Assembly (NCBI GenBank): GCA_023630585.1
Contig: CM042539.1
Coordinates: 26,391,255-26,455,254 of the forward strand
DNA: 64,000 nt
Source of the DNA: Cranoglanis bouderius
Taxonomy: Eukaryota > Chordata > Actinopteri > Siluriformes > Cranoglanididae
Direction of reading: 5' to 3'
In this document: one piece after another, positions 21,796 to 33,817 of the stretch
How positions within the stretch are numbered: the stretch's first letter is position 1
Layout: every line of letters begins with the position of its first letter
Notes under the pieces: generated by a model
What the model was told of the DNA's origin: nothing
Seen by the model: the letters and a program-made list of their open reading frames with translations, nothing else
Database searches by the model: none
Made by a program: the position numbers and the translations under genes

Positions 21796-21799
21796 GCGA

Positions 21800-22970
21800 G
21801 GGTGAAGAAACGTGAAGCCAGTCATTGTATTTTTTTTTTCATCTTTGCTACGTCACAGGGCAGTTGAATGCTTAGTCAGAGGAAAGTGCTAACTGTACTA
21901 ACTACTGTTGTACTATTGTAGTGATTACTTTTGTGTTTATGGTTATCCTTGATCCAGAAGCTTTCTTTTATTCCTCATTGGTACTTCCTCAAAGATGGCG
22001 GACTTCAGTTAGTGTTTTGGGAAGCACCCATTATTACCATTTCTCTCAGACATATTCACTGACTGGCCTTTTTTTTATAGTGGGTGGGCTTTAGTTGTCC
22101 CAACAGTGACAGTTACAGCCCTATATCTGATGTTTTTTGAGATATACCATATGTAATAAGATAGATGAAGATTCAGACTCAGTCATACAGTTCCTGGAAA
22201 TAAAAACAAGAACAAGATAAACATACTATCTTCACTGATGAGTACCACTGTAATAATTTCATGTTTCCTTATTATAGTCTGCCATTATACCCATGACCTG
22301 TCACATGATCTGTTCCACATGACAGACCTTTCTTTTGAGTTCCTTCAACAACCCTCGTCCTTTTAACAGGGACTGAAAGAGAGCGACAAGCATCTCAGTG
22401 AAACAGTTCAGCACTGGAAATGAGGTCAGTAAAAACCTTATGAGGAATATACACACAGTGTTGATCAGCTCCTCCATGAACATGATAAGATCATGGCTTG
22501 ACCTTTTTCTCTACCTGACTGGCTTCAAAAGGCTAGCGGTTATGCTTTGATCGATGCTGTTTGAAGTCGGGAAAGCCTGCTGGTTAACTCCCGTGCTACA
22601 GTGACAATCGACAGTGAATTTTGAATTAAAACAGCCTGGACACGGCATGGTGTGCAGAAATTTTTAGCTGAATGTTATGAAATGCTACGAATAGGGAGGG
22701 ATATTGTTAGTAGTCTTGCTTTGTATGAAATGCAATTCCTTTGCAATTGGCAAAGTTGTTGCCTTCAATTGAAAAAATTCTATTTCTTCACTTGCATTGA
22801 GACAATATAGCTGGTGGAGAAAAAAAGAATGAATTTGACCTAATCGTGTAACAAATGGAAAAGATTGTATTTGGAACTGGAAATGTTTACATATAAAGAG
22901 ACTTGGTTGTTTTGTTGTTGTTGTTTTTTGTTAGGACTGATTTTTATTATATTTGTACTTTATACTTGAT
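21800..22970. other. Intronic sequence, no feature seen
   Basis: No exon, RNA gene or recognised repeat. Confidence 0.4.
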
Positions 22971-22974
22971 TATA

Positions 22975-23245
22975 TCTATCCATCCATCCATGTTCCATAC
23001 TGTTTGTCCTGCGCAGGGCACAAGGCGGGGCCCATTGCAAGGCACAATCGCACGCACATTCACAAACTATGGACAATTTGGAAATGCCAATCACCCTACA
23101 ATGCATGTCTTTGGACTGGGGTAGGAAACTGGAGTACCCAGAGGAAACCCCCAAAGCACAGGGAGAACATGCAAACTCTGTACACACGGAGCAGTGGCAG
23201 GATTTGACCCCCCAACCCTGGAGGTGCGAGGCAAACATGTAACGT
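22975..23245 (-). mobile_element. Mermaid/DANA-like SINE, 5'-truncated, minus strand
   Basis: Reverse complement of the SINE at 36474-36818. The tail (atccatccatcca) is at the left. The conserved body includes 'catgtctttggactgggg', and a damaged B-box region near 23200. The A box is missing. Confidence 0.75.
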
Positions 23246-23249
23246 GTAA

Positions 23250-24335
23250 CGTATAAGTGCTTCAGTTTAAAAAAAAATCATTTTAAAGCTTAGTGGTTTT
23301 TAAAGAAATAACTAATTGACTGGATATCGATATCATCTGATGCACAAGGTTTCAGTATTGTGCTATCATGCCATCTCGAGTTTTATTCCTTACACAATGT
23401 TATGAAGGTATTCCCTTGGAATTCACACAGCGTCATTCCTCCAAATCTCACGACAACCCTTCTTAAATGTATGATTCCCTGAGCATGTGGAATTTGTCAG
23501 CTGCATGTGTATGGTTTAAAAGGATGGAGCTCTGCTGCCATCTTTGTCCCTGCTGCTCTCACACTACAAACAAATCATTCTTGATGGCTCTCCATACACC
23601 AGGTTCAGTGAGCGCCAGGATTTCAGGATGGAGTGTATCTGTTTAAGCGAATGCAGCAGCTGGGCTCCGTCTCTAGCTCGCGTTCTCTGCTCCCTGAATG
23701 AGATTGATGTGTTTAGATGCTGATTCATATGACCGACCTGCGCTCTCCCGTCCACCATGCCTGGTGTGCACTTAATACTGTTTCTCTTCACGATTTATGG
23801 AGGCCCTGTATCAGCCATCGTGTTGTCAGCTCTGGGAATGGCAGCGTGTAATCATGGTGATGGGTGGATAAGACGGCACGGTGCATCATGAAAGAGAAAT
23901 AGAAATGGGTCCCACTAATAAAAAATAAATAAATCAATAAAAATGAGACAAGTTCATGCTTTTAGTTGTTAAATGTCTCTGAAATCTGAACTGTTCCATT
24001 ACGGTGCATATGCAGAGATTTTTTTTTTTCTTATGCCATTTTCACTTAGTGCTGGATTAAATACAGCGGCTTTAAATGTTCGGGTACAGAAAAGGAGTTA
24101 TTGTGTAACAGGATGGATAGGAAACATAAAGATAAAAAAAAAGCCATAATAGGTCCGTTTGCTAATGTAGAACAGGGATAACCTTGGTTCTAGACAAACA
24201 ATAATTTATATTGAATGCAATCCAGACTTACAACAATTTCTAGCCCCAGACATGTTTGCAATCTGCATTTAATTATTACTTTTGTATTTTTGTTTTCAAT
24301 TTGTCTTTTATTTTCTTATATGTCTTATTCACTGG
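23250..24335. other. Intronic sequence, no feature seen
   Basis: No exon or recognised repeat; short A-rich runs only. Confidence 0.4.
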
Positions 24336-24339
24336 TTGA

Positions 24340-24735
24340 ATGACTGGTGAGGGAACATCTGTTTATATATGTGCTATAATGTAAGTGAGAATATGAACTA
24401 ACATGTTTCGTGGACATTCCACAGCAGCGTATCTATAAATGGATAAAAAGTTTTTTTTTTTTGTCATGAAAAAAATGTGCAGCAGCTGAGGGAAATGATA
24501 ACAGGAACTTGTTCTGCAGACGTTCCACAACATTAAATGTAACTATAACAGGATAAAAGTAAAACGTATTTGTTAATTGATAAAAAAATAAAAAATAAAA
24601 AAATATATATATTTATTGTTGCAAATTGCTGTGGTATAAAAGATACAAAACAACACATGGGACATTATTAACATAGTTATTATTACTCCATTGTTGATTA
24701 TTTTCCCATAACAGCATGACACAGATTGTTTTATG
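24340..24735 (+). repeat. Dispersed repeat family, partial duplicated copy
   Basis: Contains the 'ggataaaaag' module twice in the same orientation (near 24440 and 24550), with 'cgttccacaacattaaatgt' at 24521-24540. It ends with 'gttgattattttcccataac' near 24692-24711. The doubled module suggests a tandem or chimeric copy. Confidence 0.5.
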
Positions 24736-24976
24736 CCTTACTTAATCCATTTTGGCCATTTTCTCAGCTGTGTGGCCAAAATCCTTATGAGGACGAATCT
24801 GCATACAACCTACAAATCTTATACACAGTCTATAATGTGCACAAATATTTGAGGCTTCTCCTCAACGTGACATCATGGTGCAATCACGTATCTGTATGCG
24901 ATCATAATTGCATCGTACCGTATTAAAAGTGGTAATGTGGTAACGTTAATATTGGCAGTGTACTAATTTGAACTTA

Positions 24977-26530
24977 CAGTATCTCACAAAAGTGAGTACA
25001 CCCCTCACATTTTTTAAAAATATTTTATTATATATTTTCATGGGACAACACTGACAAAATGACACTTTGCTACAATGTAAAGTAGTGAGTGTACAGCTTG
25101 TATAACAGTGTAAATTTGCTGTCCCCTCAAAAAAAAACTCAACACACAGCCATTAATGTCTAAACCGCTGGCAACAAAAGTGAGTACACCCCTAAGTGAA
25201 AATGTCCAAATTGGGCCCAATTAGCCATTTTCCCTCCCTGGTGTCATGTGACTCGTTAGTGTTACAAGGTTTCAGGTGTGGGGAGCAGGTGTGTTAAGTT
25301 TGGTGTTATCGCTCTCACACTCTCTCATACTGATCACTGGAAGTTCAACATGGCACCTCATGGCAAAGAACTCTCTGAGGATCTGAAAAAAAGAATTGTT
25401 GCTCCACATAAAGATGGCCTAGGCTATAAGAAGACTGCCAACACCCTGAAACTGAGCTGCAGCATGGTGGCCAAGACTATACAGCAGTTTAACAGGACAG
25501 GTTCCACTCAGAACAGGCCTCGCCATGGTCGACCAAAGAAGTTGAGTGCTGCCAGCATTGCTGCAGAGGTTGAAGGGGTGGGGGGTCAGCCTGTCAGTGC
25601 TCAGACCATACGCCACACACTGCATCAAATTGGTCTGCATGGCTGTCATCCCAGAAGGAAGCCTCCTCTAAAGATGATGCACAAGAAAGCCCACAAACAG
25701 TTTGCTGAAGACAAGCAGACTAAGGACATGGATTGCTGGAACCATGTCCTGTCGTCTGATGAGACCAAGATAAACTTATTTGGTTCAGATGGTGTCAAGC
25801 GTGTGTGGCGGCAACCAGGTGAGGAGTACAAAGACAAGTGTGTCTTGCCTACAGTCAAGCATGGTGGTGGGAGTGTCATGGTCTGGGGCTACATGAATGC
25901 TGCCGGCACTGGGGAGCTACAGTTCATTGAGGTAACCATGAATGCCAGCATGTACTGTGACATACTGAAACAGTTCCCTTCGGAAACTGGGCCGCAGGGC
26001 AGTATTCCAACATGATAACGACCCCAAACACACCTCCAAGATGACCACTGCCTTGCTAAAGAAGCTAAGGGTAAAGGTGATGGACTGGCCAAGCATGTCT
26101 CCAGACCTAAACCCTATTGAGCATCTGTGGGGGAGTGCAAGGTCTCTAACATCCACCAGCTCTGTGATGTTGTCATGGAGGAGTGGAAGAGGACTCCAGT
26201 GGCAACCTATGAAGCTGTGGTGAACTCCATGCCCAACAGGGTTAAGGCAGTGCTGGAAAATAATGGTAGCCACACAAAATATTGACACTTTGGGCCCAAT
26301 TTGGACATTTTCACTTAGGGGTGCACTCACTTTTGTTGCCAGTGGTTTAGACATTAATGGCTGTGTGTTGAGTTATTTTGAGGGGACAGCAAATTTACCC
26401 TGTTATACAAGCTGTACACTCACTACTTTACATTGTAGCAAAGTGTCATTTCTTCAGTGTTGTCCCATGAAAAGATATAATAAAATATTTACAAAAATGT
26501 GAGGGGTGTACTCACTTTTGTGAGATATTG
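24977..26530 (+). mobile_element. Full-length Tc1-type transposon
   Basis: The 1554-bp element is flanked by TA (24975-24976 and 26531-26532), with inverted repeats of about 240 bp starting CAGTATCTCACAAAAGTGAG. Each inverted repeat contains an outer and an inner copy of 'acaaaagtgagtacacccct' (near 24986 and 25175), the IR/DR binding-site layout known from Sleeping Beauty-type elements. Both ends are well preserved, so it could still be moved by a transposase supplied in trans. Confidence 0.92.
25350..26285 (+). pseudogene. Tc1 transposase, frameshifted
   Basis: The frame from ATG at 25350 runs 222 codons with a complete N-terminal helix-turn-helix region ('LSEDLKKRIVAPHKDGLGYK'), a basic GRPKK hook-like motif, the first catalytic 'SSDETK' segment, and 'KHGGGSVMVWGYM'. 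A short deletion near 25975 shifts the frame into a stop at 26015. The second-D segment ('NDPKHTSK'-like, mutated to NDPNHTSK) and 'PSMSPDLNPIEHLWG' continue in another frame. A further deletion near 26137 shifts it again. The family tail 'NGSHTKY' ends at about 26285. Family members have about 340 codons. One of the better preserved transposases here, but not functional. Confidence 0.88.
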
Positions 26531-26539
26531 TATATTTAG

Positions 26540-27842
26540 CGTGTTAGTTTGCGATTTGGGATTAAGTTGTGTTAATCGTGCTAACATTTTAATATGACCT
26601 TAGATGACACACTATTTAAATCTTATGACATCAGCGTACAGAAATCAGAGAAGAATATCTTTCACATGGTGTGTAATGTCTAACAGAGTGAAGGAGGTAA
26701 AGATGGAATCTGGAATCTTCCAAAAAAATTGAGTCAGCTAACATTACATAAGTTAGCTAGCTGTCTACAGCTCTTTGTCAAGATCTCTTTGCTAAAAATG
26801 AGCGAAGGTGAATAATGTGAATAACGTTAAACTACTGAGAGAAATCTCAACAGAAGGGCAACATGTTCATTAGAGTCGATTAGTGTACCTAGTTAGCTGT
26901 CTGATGCGATATATTTGATCAGTATTGGTAAACACGTGTTGAGATGTTCATTTTTGTAACATCTTTATTTTTATATTAAAAAGATCAGCTAAAAAAGGGA
27001 TCAAAAGGGAACATTTTAGTTAGTCGCAATGAATTAATGCTTCTGCACCGTATATCAGCAATCTAGCGTAGTGAAGGGTTTTATACTACTCACACATATT
27101 ATAAGCCAATACCGATCCAGTAACTAATAAACTGGCCACTCAGTGTATATTCATCCTCATTCTTATGCCATGAAATAATAAAAGAGGCAATACAGACTGA
27201 AACACAACATTGGTACCAGGTGAATTCAGTTTATCAATCAGGAATCATTCTGCACACATTTCTGCAACGTTCAGATGCTTATAAATGTTTGAAAAGATCA
27301 AATCTTATGATGGATTTAACCAAAATGTCCAGAAGTAAAGAAAATAGTGGGGAAAAATCAATAAGGAGGAAAGGGCCAAAAATCACTTCCCTGACTGGGT
27401 GCTGATTGCAGAGGAAAGAGCACATACACACACGCACACGTGTGCACACACACACACACACACACACTCCATCAGACTCGATTTTGTTGGCCTGTACACT
27501 GTCATTTGATGTTGTTGAGACTTTTATCAACGTCTGCGTTTCTGTGCCTCAGAGTCCTGTCACAGGGCTTTATGTACTTGTAAAAATGCTACAGGGCCGT
27601 CGGGCCAAACCACTTTATAAAACACGCCATCACTGTCACTGTCACTGTCACTATCAGTGATGTGAATTTAGCTGTCATTCTGCACATGTCAAGCAAATTT
27701 CCAAAATGTTTGCATTTTTTTATTATAATTTTTGACATTATAAATGATGGTGTGATTCCATTAACAAGCGTAGTGTTAAATATTCTGAAGAGGAGCAATG
27801 AGAGTGTCTTGATTGATTAAAGCACATACAAATAGAGGCACA

Positions 27843-27879
<37 letters not shown>

Positions 27880-28125
27880 AGCTTTTATGGATGAACAGGA
27901 AAATCGTGTAACGCAAGCTGAGATACCAATAAAAATTTCAATAAAAAAACCCCAATATAAATATCAATAAAAGTGTTAACAGATGAAAGTTTTATCACTG
28001 TTATCACATCGTACTCTTTACCGTCACACCGACTTTTTAAAAATTTTTTATTGCATTTGTATATGATTTCCTCTGTGGAAATATTACATGATAAAAAAAG
28101 AATGATTAAACCCTCACTACTGTGA
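26540..28125. other. Intron with two (CA)n tracts
   Basis: Contains CA microsatellites at 27426-27468 and 27846-27878 and a short TCACTG tandem at 27627-27655. No exon or transposon recognised in the rest. Confidence 0.5.
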
Positions 28126-28127
28126 TG

Positions 28128-28245
28128 TACAGCATCCCATCCAGGGTGTTTTCCCACCTCATGCCTGGTGTTCCTGGGATAGGCTTCGGATAAACCGCAA
28201 CCCTGACCAAGATAAATTAGTTACTGCAGACGAATGAATGAATGC
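28128..28245 (+). mobile_element. Mermaid/DANA-like SINE tail fragment
   Basis: Matches only the 3' part of the family: 'catcccatccagggtgtttt' through 'ggcttcggataaaccgcaac', ending with a gaatgaatgaatg tail. Confidence 0.65.
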
Positions 28246-28309
28246 TCACTATAGTATCAATGTGTACTGTATATCCACCAGCAGAATAATATGTGATATT
28301 AGATAGATA

Positions 28310-29100
28310 TATGATTGGATGGATGGATGAGCGGATAGATACTGTAGATAGATCGATAGATAGATTCATGGATGGACTCATTGGATTCATGGTTAGAAAG
28401 ATGGATGAATAAGCAGATCATCGCACGTTGTGTTTGTGTGTACATGAAGAGAGAGATGCCCGTAGTTGTCTAGCATTAAACTGACAGATGGATGGATGAA
28501 TGGATGGATGGACAGATTCATGGTTTCCTAAATGGACGTATAACTAAAAGAGCACTACCTGTGATTATATGTATACAAAGAGATGGATGTCCATGTGACT
28601 AACATTGCAATAACTGGATGGATGGATGAATGGATGGATGGATTCTTGGTAGGATGTTTGGATGGATGAATGAGAAGAGAACTAAATGTGTTATTATGTG
28701 TTATGTGTTAAATGTGTTACTGTGTATTGTGTATCTGTGTTAAGAAACATGTCTGCAGTTGGCTAGCTTTGCAAATGGATGGTTAGATGGATGGATGGAT
28801 GGATGGATGGATAGATGGATGAAAAAGGAGAGCACTGTGAGATTATATGTACATGAAAAGAAAGATGCCCTCAGTTTGCTAATGTTACGCTCATGGATGG
28901 ATGGACTGATGGATAGATGGACTGATGGATGGATGGACTAATGGATAGATGGACTGATGGATGGATGGATGGACAGATGGACTGAAGGATGGATGGACTG
29001 TTAGATGGATGGTTGGATGGATGATTGAGGAAAGCACTATTATGTATACATGAACAGATGAATGCCCATAGCAGGCTAATGTTATGGTACCGGTCAGACT
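28310..29100. repeat. Composite GGAT array with conserved spacers
   Basis: Runs of GGAT are interleaved with a recurring spacer of about 60 bp ('tgtacatgaa', then 'agatgccc', then 'ttggctaatgtta'), seen near 28444, 28583, 28749, 28862 and 29052. The block at 30545-30895 has the same architecture. The short acidic and tryptophan/methionine-rich frames here are repeat artefacts. Confidence 0.85.
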
Positions 29101-29109
29101 AGAGAAAAT

Positions 29110-29540
29110 GATCTATCATTAACACCTGACTTGTAGATTGACATTAAACGGTTTCTAAACTGTTGGACAAAGATGAACATCCTGTGATTGGTTTTCTGGA
29201 TAAATCGCTGCTATCTGAAGTCAGCTATCTATGAGAAAAATTAGTCAAATCACCTTCCGAATGAGAAACCTCAGCAGATCTCCATACATCTCAATAAATT
29301 TCTGACAAGTAAGTTTATTAAATATATAGAACATATTAAAGATGTCCTTGAAGAAATACTGATGCTGTCATCATTTCTGTATCATCAAATTTGAGTTTAT
29401 TACCTAAGATTATATCCAGGTATTTGTAATATTTAACAACTTCCACTGCTTCACCATAAATTAATATCCTTCCAGTTTCCAATTGCCTTTGAGGAACTAA
29501 CAGCGTATTTTTCATTTTTATGACATTTTCCTGCAGATTA
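29110..29540. other. Intronic sequence, no feature seen
   Basis: Nothing recognisable between the GGAT array and the next repeat. Confidence 0.4.
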
Positions 29541-29920
29541 GATTTACATGTACAGCATTTAGCAGATGCCCCTCTCTAGAGCGAGTTATAGAAGTGCTTT
29601 GTATTCTCTGTTAAAAAAAAAACAAGGAAACAAACATATTCTCATGCTAGTGCAAATAGATTTGGGGTTCAGGATTTCAAAAAGCTAAAACCCTGTTAAA
29701 GGGGAGAAAAAAAAAGAATGCAAATCAAGACTTTTTTATTCTCAGGTTTACTGCTGGCTAAAGTGTTTGGTGAAGAAGAGGTTTTTCAGTCTTGGTTTCA
29801 AGACAGCCAGGGGAAGTTATTTTCACCAACTCGGTGCTAGAAAAGATAAGATTGTTGATGCTTGTCTCTTACGAGTCAAGTCGATGGTGGTTCAAGTTGT
29901 TCTTGTGGCTGGAAGGTAAC
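29541..29920. repeat. Interspersed repeat sharing the SINE tail motif
   Basis: Begins with 'acagcatttagcagatgccc', the reverse of the tail in the SINE at 14343. It then runs into a longer conserved-looking segment ('tttggtgaagaagagg', 'caactcggtgctagaaaaga') that I recognise as part of a longer repeat in ostariophysan fish. Class uncertain. Confidence 0.45.
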
Positions 29921-29924
29921 ATGC

Positions 29925-30225
29925 TGTTACAGGAAAATAATCATCAACAGGGTGGTGTGATAAACCAGAGTTACTCACAGTGATTTACCATTGCTACTCA
30001 TTTTTATTCATTAAAGTGTGACACGTCAGATGTTTTATCCGTTTGTAGTTACTTTTAATGCTGTAGTACAAGTTATCACTCTAGTTACAGCACATATAAA
30101 CAGTCCTTCCCTCACCAGCATCTCTTTCTTGACTCTGTCTTGAAATTAAAACTGTAAAGCACAAACTCCTCTGTCCTGAAGACTTTGCTGTCTAAGCAAC
30201 AAGACCCTGTCTAAGTTGTTACTAT
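29925..30225 (-). repeat. Dispersed repeat family, reverse partial copy
   Basis: Reversed modules 'gctgttacaggaaaataatc' and 'tttatccgtttgtagttac' identify it as part of the family at 49929-50560. Confidence 0.5.
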
Positions 30226-30940
30226 AGTAGGGCTGTAGTCAAGACTGTAACTGTCGAGTCCAAGACCATGACTAGCTGGGATCGACTGAAGATTGGATTA
30301 TAATGGGGTTAAGACCAAGTCAAGGTCAAGTCTGAAAACCATTGAATCTTTTTTGAGGCCAAGCCTTTACTTCAGTTTCATCTATGCAAGAACAAATTTC
30401 TGAAATTCTCTTAAGATTTACTGAGAAACCTGCAGAATCATTCTGGGTTACAACTAGATTATAACACAAACATAATTTCTATAAACTCTCAGTCGAGATC
30501 AAACCCATATTTAGCGAGAATCGATGCCCAAGATCGAGGGAAGTCAATACAGACAGATGCACTCAGTTGCCAATGTTACACTGATGGATGAATGGATGGA
30601 TGGATGAATGGATGGGTGGACTGATGGATGGATTTATGGATGGATGGATGGACGGGTGGTTGGGTGGGACTGAGGGGGATGGATGGATGGGTGGGTGGTC
30701 CGATGAATGGATGGGTGGACTGATGGATGGATGGACTGGTGGATGGATGGACTGAGGGATGGATGGATGGATGGACTGAGGGATGAATGGACTGATAGAT
30801 GGATGGTTGGATGGATGATTAAGGAAAGCATTAACAGTGCTGTTATGTGTACATGAACAGAAGAATGTCCATAGCTGGCTAATGTTATGGTCACTCAATA
30901 TAGAAAATGTCTCGAGACTGGACTTGAGTCCTACATAGTA
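30226..30940. mobile_element. MITE with TAGGGCTGTAGTC-like ends, containing a GGAT array
   Basis: The left end 'gtagggctgtagtcaagact' and a right end near 30905-30935 ('ggacttgagtcctacatagta') are inverse to each other. The body matches the reverse of 52970-53372. The GGAT composite array (about 30545-30895) lies inside it. Confidence 0.5.
30545..30895. repeat. Second composite GGAT array
   Basis: GGAT tetranucleotides with spacers near 30552 and 30861. The final spacer 'ggctaatgttatggt' plus 'tagaaaatg' closely matches the end of the first array at 29080-29112. Confidence 0.85.
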
Positions 30941-30944
30941 ACAA

Positions 30945-31730
30945 TAACATATTAGAATGAGCATATTAATATAAACCCATGATTTGCTGGTTTGTGTTTG
31001 CTTGAATCTGCAAGGTGTGAAGCTAGTTTCAGGATCAGTAGCTCAGGGGAAGACATGTCCAGATCGCAGATTGGAATTTGAACGTGATCTTGTGCATGAT
31101 GGTTAAGTGAAGATGTCTTCTGCATATACAATATATAGCAGTAGTGATAGTATGTACGTATCTGTCTAGTCAAGTGATGTAATCGTTTAAAAAATCGATC
31201 GGAGAAGCATTGCTGCAATTAACATCAACAAACAACGAAGAACGCTTAACCTATTTTCTTTTACCGATCTAGAGGACTCACCTAATGCTCTTTTCTCACA
31301 AGTATTTAAGCGTCAGTGTAATTGCTGCTGTCTCACACTCTCCCCTCTGATGTTGAAGACTACTAATCAAGGTTAAATGCAAATCTCATTGACCGGCACT
31401 GTAAAGACTCAGCCACAAACACTATTGGATTTTCACCCTTTTACGTTTGAGTGATGTTTAAGGAGAGAGTGTGAGAATGTGAAGCTTTGCTCAGATTATA
31501 CACTGGGAAACACACTGCTTCATGATACTGTTTCCAGCTTTTAAAACCCTTTTGGGATCGATGAAATGTTTTGGCAGTGAAAGTTTTGTGAGCGCCCACG
31601 CCAGTCCAAGTATTAAAGAGCAAATTATTTTAAATTCAAAATGACCGAATTCTTTAAATGCTCATTTTGTTGCCTTACTCAGTGTAAAGCGTGATTGTAG
31701 ACATACAGACATTTCAGAACAGTTGCTGTA
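30945..31730. other. Intronic sequence, no feature seen
   Basis: No exon or repeat recognised. Confidence 0.4.
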
Positions 31731-31737
31731 TGTGTGT

Positions 31738-31772
<35 letters not shown>

Positions 31773-32017
31773 CTCGCTGTGGGTGGCTGTGAGTCAGCAT
31801 GATCCTTTAAACCTGAAATTATCCTTTCTTGAGAAAGAGAAAACGACAGAGAGAGGGACAGACAGAGAAAGTGAGCAAGTGACAGACAAATTGAAAGAGA
31901 GAATGAGAAGGAGAGAGGGAGAGAGAGACATACACAGAAAGAGATAGTGAGACAGAGACATAGAGATGGAGAGAGACAGAGAGAGATAAAGAAAGCAAGC
32001 AAGATACTGAGAGAAGT

Positions 32018-32089
<72 letters not shown>

Positions 32090-32221
32090 GGTGAGACAGA
32101 GCCAGAGAGAGAGAGGCAGAGGGAGAACAAAACAAAGAGAGAGAAAGGCAGAGAGAGGCTGAGAGAGAAAGCCACACAGAGAAAAAAGAGAGAGAGACAG
32201 AGAGGGGGAGAGATACTGAGA

Positions 32222-32289
<68 letters not shown>

Positions 32290-32318
32290 CAAAGGGAAGC
32301 AGAGAGAGGTAGTGAGAC

Positions 32319-32373
<55 letters not shown>

Positions 32374-32555
32374 ATACACAGAGACAGACAGAAAGAAAGA
32401 GACAAAGATAATGGGACAGAGACAGAGAGGAGTAGGAGAGACAGAGTGTGTGAGAGAGAGAGAGAGAGAATGAGAGAGAGAGAGAGATAGACAGAGACAG
32501 ACAGAAAGAAAGAGACAAAGAGAATGGGACAGAGACAGAGAGGAGTAGGAGAGAC

Positions 32556-32604
<49 letters not shown>
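31738..32604. repeat. Long GA-rich microsatellite/minisatellite
   Basis: Pure and interrupted GA runs with a higher-order unit of about 117 bp: 'atgggacagagacagagagg' starts near 32407 and again near 32524. Minus-strand frames of about 270 residues of Leu-Ser repeats are translations of the repeat and not genes. Confidence 0.95.
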
Positions 32605-32606
<2 letters not shown>

Positions 32607-32620
32607 CATACCATTCTCCT

Positions 32621-32807
32621 ACCATCACAAACACCCACCCACTCTAACCCCACCTACCATCACAAACACCCACCCACCCTACCCCCACTTACCACCATAA
32701 AGACCCACCCATCCTAACCCCACCTACCACCATAAACACTCACCCACCCTAACCCCACCTACCACCATAAACACTCACCCACCCTAACCCCTCCTACCAT
32801 CAACACC
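32621..32807. repeat. 35-bp minisatellite, about five copies
   Basis: Tandem units starting 'accatcacaaacacccaccc' (later 'accaccataaacactcaccc') at 32621, 32656, 32691, 32726 and 32761, plus a partial unit. Divergence increases along the array. Confidence 0.9.
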
Positions 32808-33094
32808 TTGTCCCGGTGTTCCTATGTTACCATTAATGTATATGATGTTGCATCTAGTTATTAATTTTTGCTACATATTTTTCTTCTGCATATGTAACAT
32901 CTGTTTATTCATTTATGTTTTGCTCCTATTTTTGTTTTTTAATTATTATTATTTTTTTAAACAATGTTTACTATGTTTTGTTCAATTCCTACCTCTCTTG
33001 CTCTACTGTTGTATATTGCTTTGGCAATACAAAAAATATTTTGTCATGCCAATAAAGCACACATTGAATTGAATTGAATTGAATTGAATTGAAT

Positions 33095-33102
<8 letters not shown>
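32808..33102 (+). mobile_element. LINE 3' end with (GAATT)n tail
   Basis: AT-rich 3'UTR-like sequence ends in 'ttgctttggcaatacaaa', 'catgccaataaagcacac' and seven or so ATTGA/GAATT units (about 33064-33102). This is the typical end of a fish non-LTR retrotransposon. The 5' part is absent (truncated). GA repeat resumes immediately after. Confidence 0.7.
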
Positions 33103-33139
<37 letters not shown>

Positions 33140-33225
33140 GGACAGAGACAGAGAGGAGTAGGAGAGACAGCGTGAGAGAAAGATGCAGAGAGAGAGAGAG
33201 AGAGAGAGACAGAGATGAGAAAGAA
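33103..33225. repeat. GA-rich array, continuation
   Basis: Carries a third copy of 'atgggacagagacagagagg' (near 33137). This shows that it is the other half of the array at 31738-32604, separated by the minisatellite and LINE tail. Confidence 0.85.
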
Positions 33226-33594
33226 TCTCTTGTCTTCCTGCAGTAAAAGCTAATTACTTCTTAAGGGAAGTGCTGAAGGATAAACAGAGAAGCTGGATTG
33301 ATGCTGCTTGCTGTTGCTGGGTGATTTACTTTACTGTCACTGATAAAAGCCTCTCCTTCACCTCTCCCTGGCTGTGAGGTGGATTTTCCTCCACTGGCCT
33401 TTTGCTGAACTGTGAAGGAGAAAAAGTTTTCATTTCCATTCAAATCACAACCCATGAAATGAAGCCTTCAGCATCACCAAGAGTCATACGTTTCCTTCTT
33501 CACTTAAACATGGACGCTAAATGTAGAAGACAGGAAGCTGATAAAATGACTGTTAATGATCCGATGCTCTTGTCTGTCTTTCTTTGTGTTTCAG

Positions 33595-33817
33595 GTTTCA
33601 TTTACACATGTGGTGGGATGTTAAAAGGAAAAAACGGGACCATAGAAAGCCCCGGATATCCACACGGATACCCAAACGGAGCGAACTGCACTTGGGTTAT
33701 TGTAGCTGAGGAAAGGAATAGAATTCACATAGTTTTTCAATCCTTTGCCGTGGAGGAGGAATATGACTTTTTATCTTTATATGATGGGCATCCTCACCCC
33801 GCCAACTTTAGAACAAG
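33595..33817 (+). CDS. csmd3: CSMD exon: first part of a CUB domain
   Basis: A 223-nt exon. The acceptor is tttctttgtgtttcag (AG at 33593-33594) and the donor is AAG|GTACGT. It enters in phase 1 and leaves in phase 2. It encodes about 74 residues with CUB hallmarks: 'CGG' at the start, 'GTIESPGYPHGYPNGANCTW', and 'EEEYDFLSLYDG'. CSMD proteins are very large single-pass membrane proteins made of alternating CUB and Sushi domains, expressed mainly in brain and linked to complement control and synapse biology. The sequence resembles my memory of the first CUB of CSMD3 more than CSMD1 or CSMD2 (for example the 'YDGHPHP' and 'NFRTR' segments). The paralogue call is therefore likely, not proven. 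In-frame sequence upstream of 33595 is intron. Confidence 0.9.

Noticed and set aside
30563..30964. His-Pro-Ser-rich minus-strand frames
   Set aside because: Translations of the GGAT array.
31679..32634. Minus-strand frames of about 270 residues made of Leu-Ser repeats
   Set aside because: They are translations of the GA/CT array in three frames; open only because CT repeats lack stop codons.
32621..32807. CRISPR-like repeat array
   Set aside because: Units are contiguous 35-bp tandem repeats without unique spacers, in a eukaryotic intron.
33402..33594. In-frame extension upstream of the CUB exon, including a hydrophobic stretch like a signal peptide
   Set aside because: The hydrophobic residues come from the pyrimidine tract of a good splice acceptor at 33594; without transcript evidence an alternative first exon is not supported.
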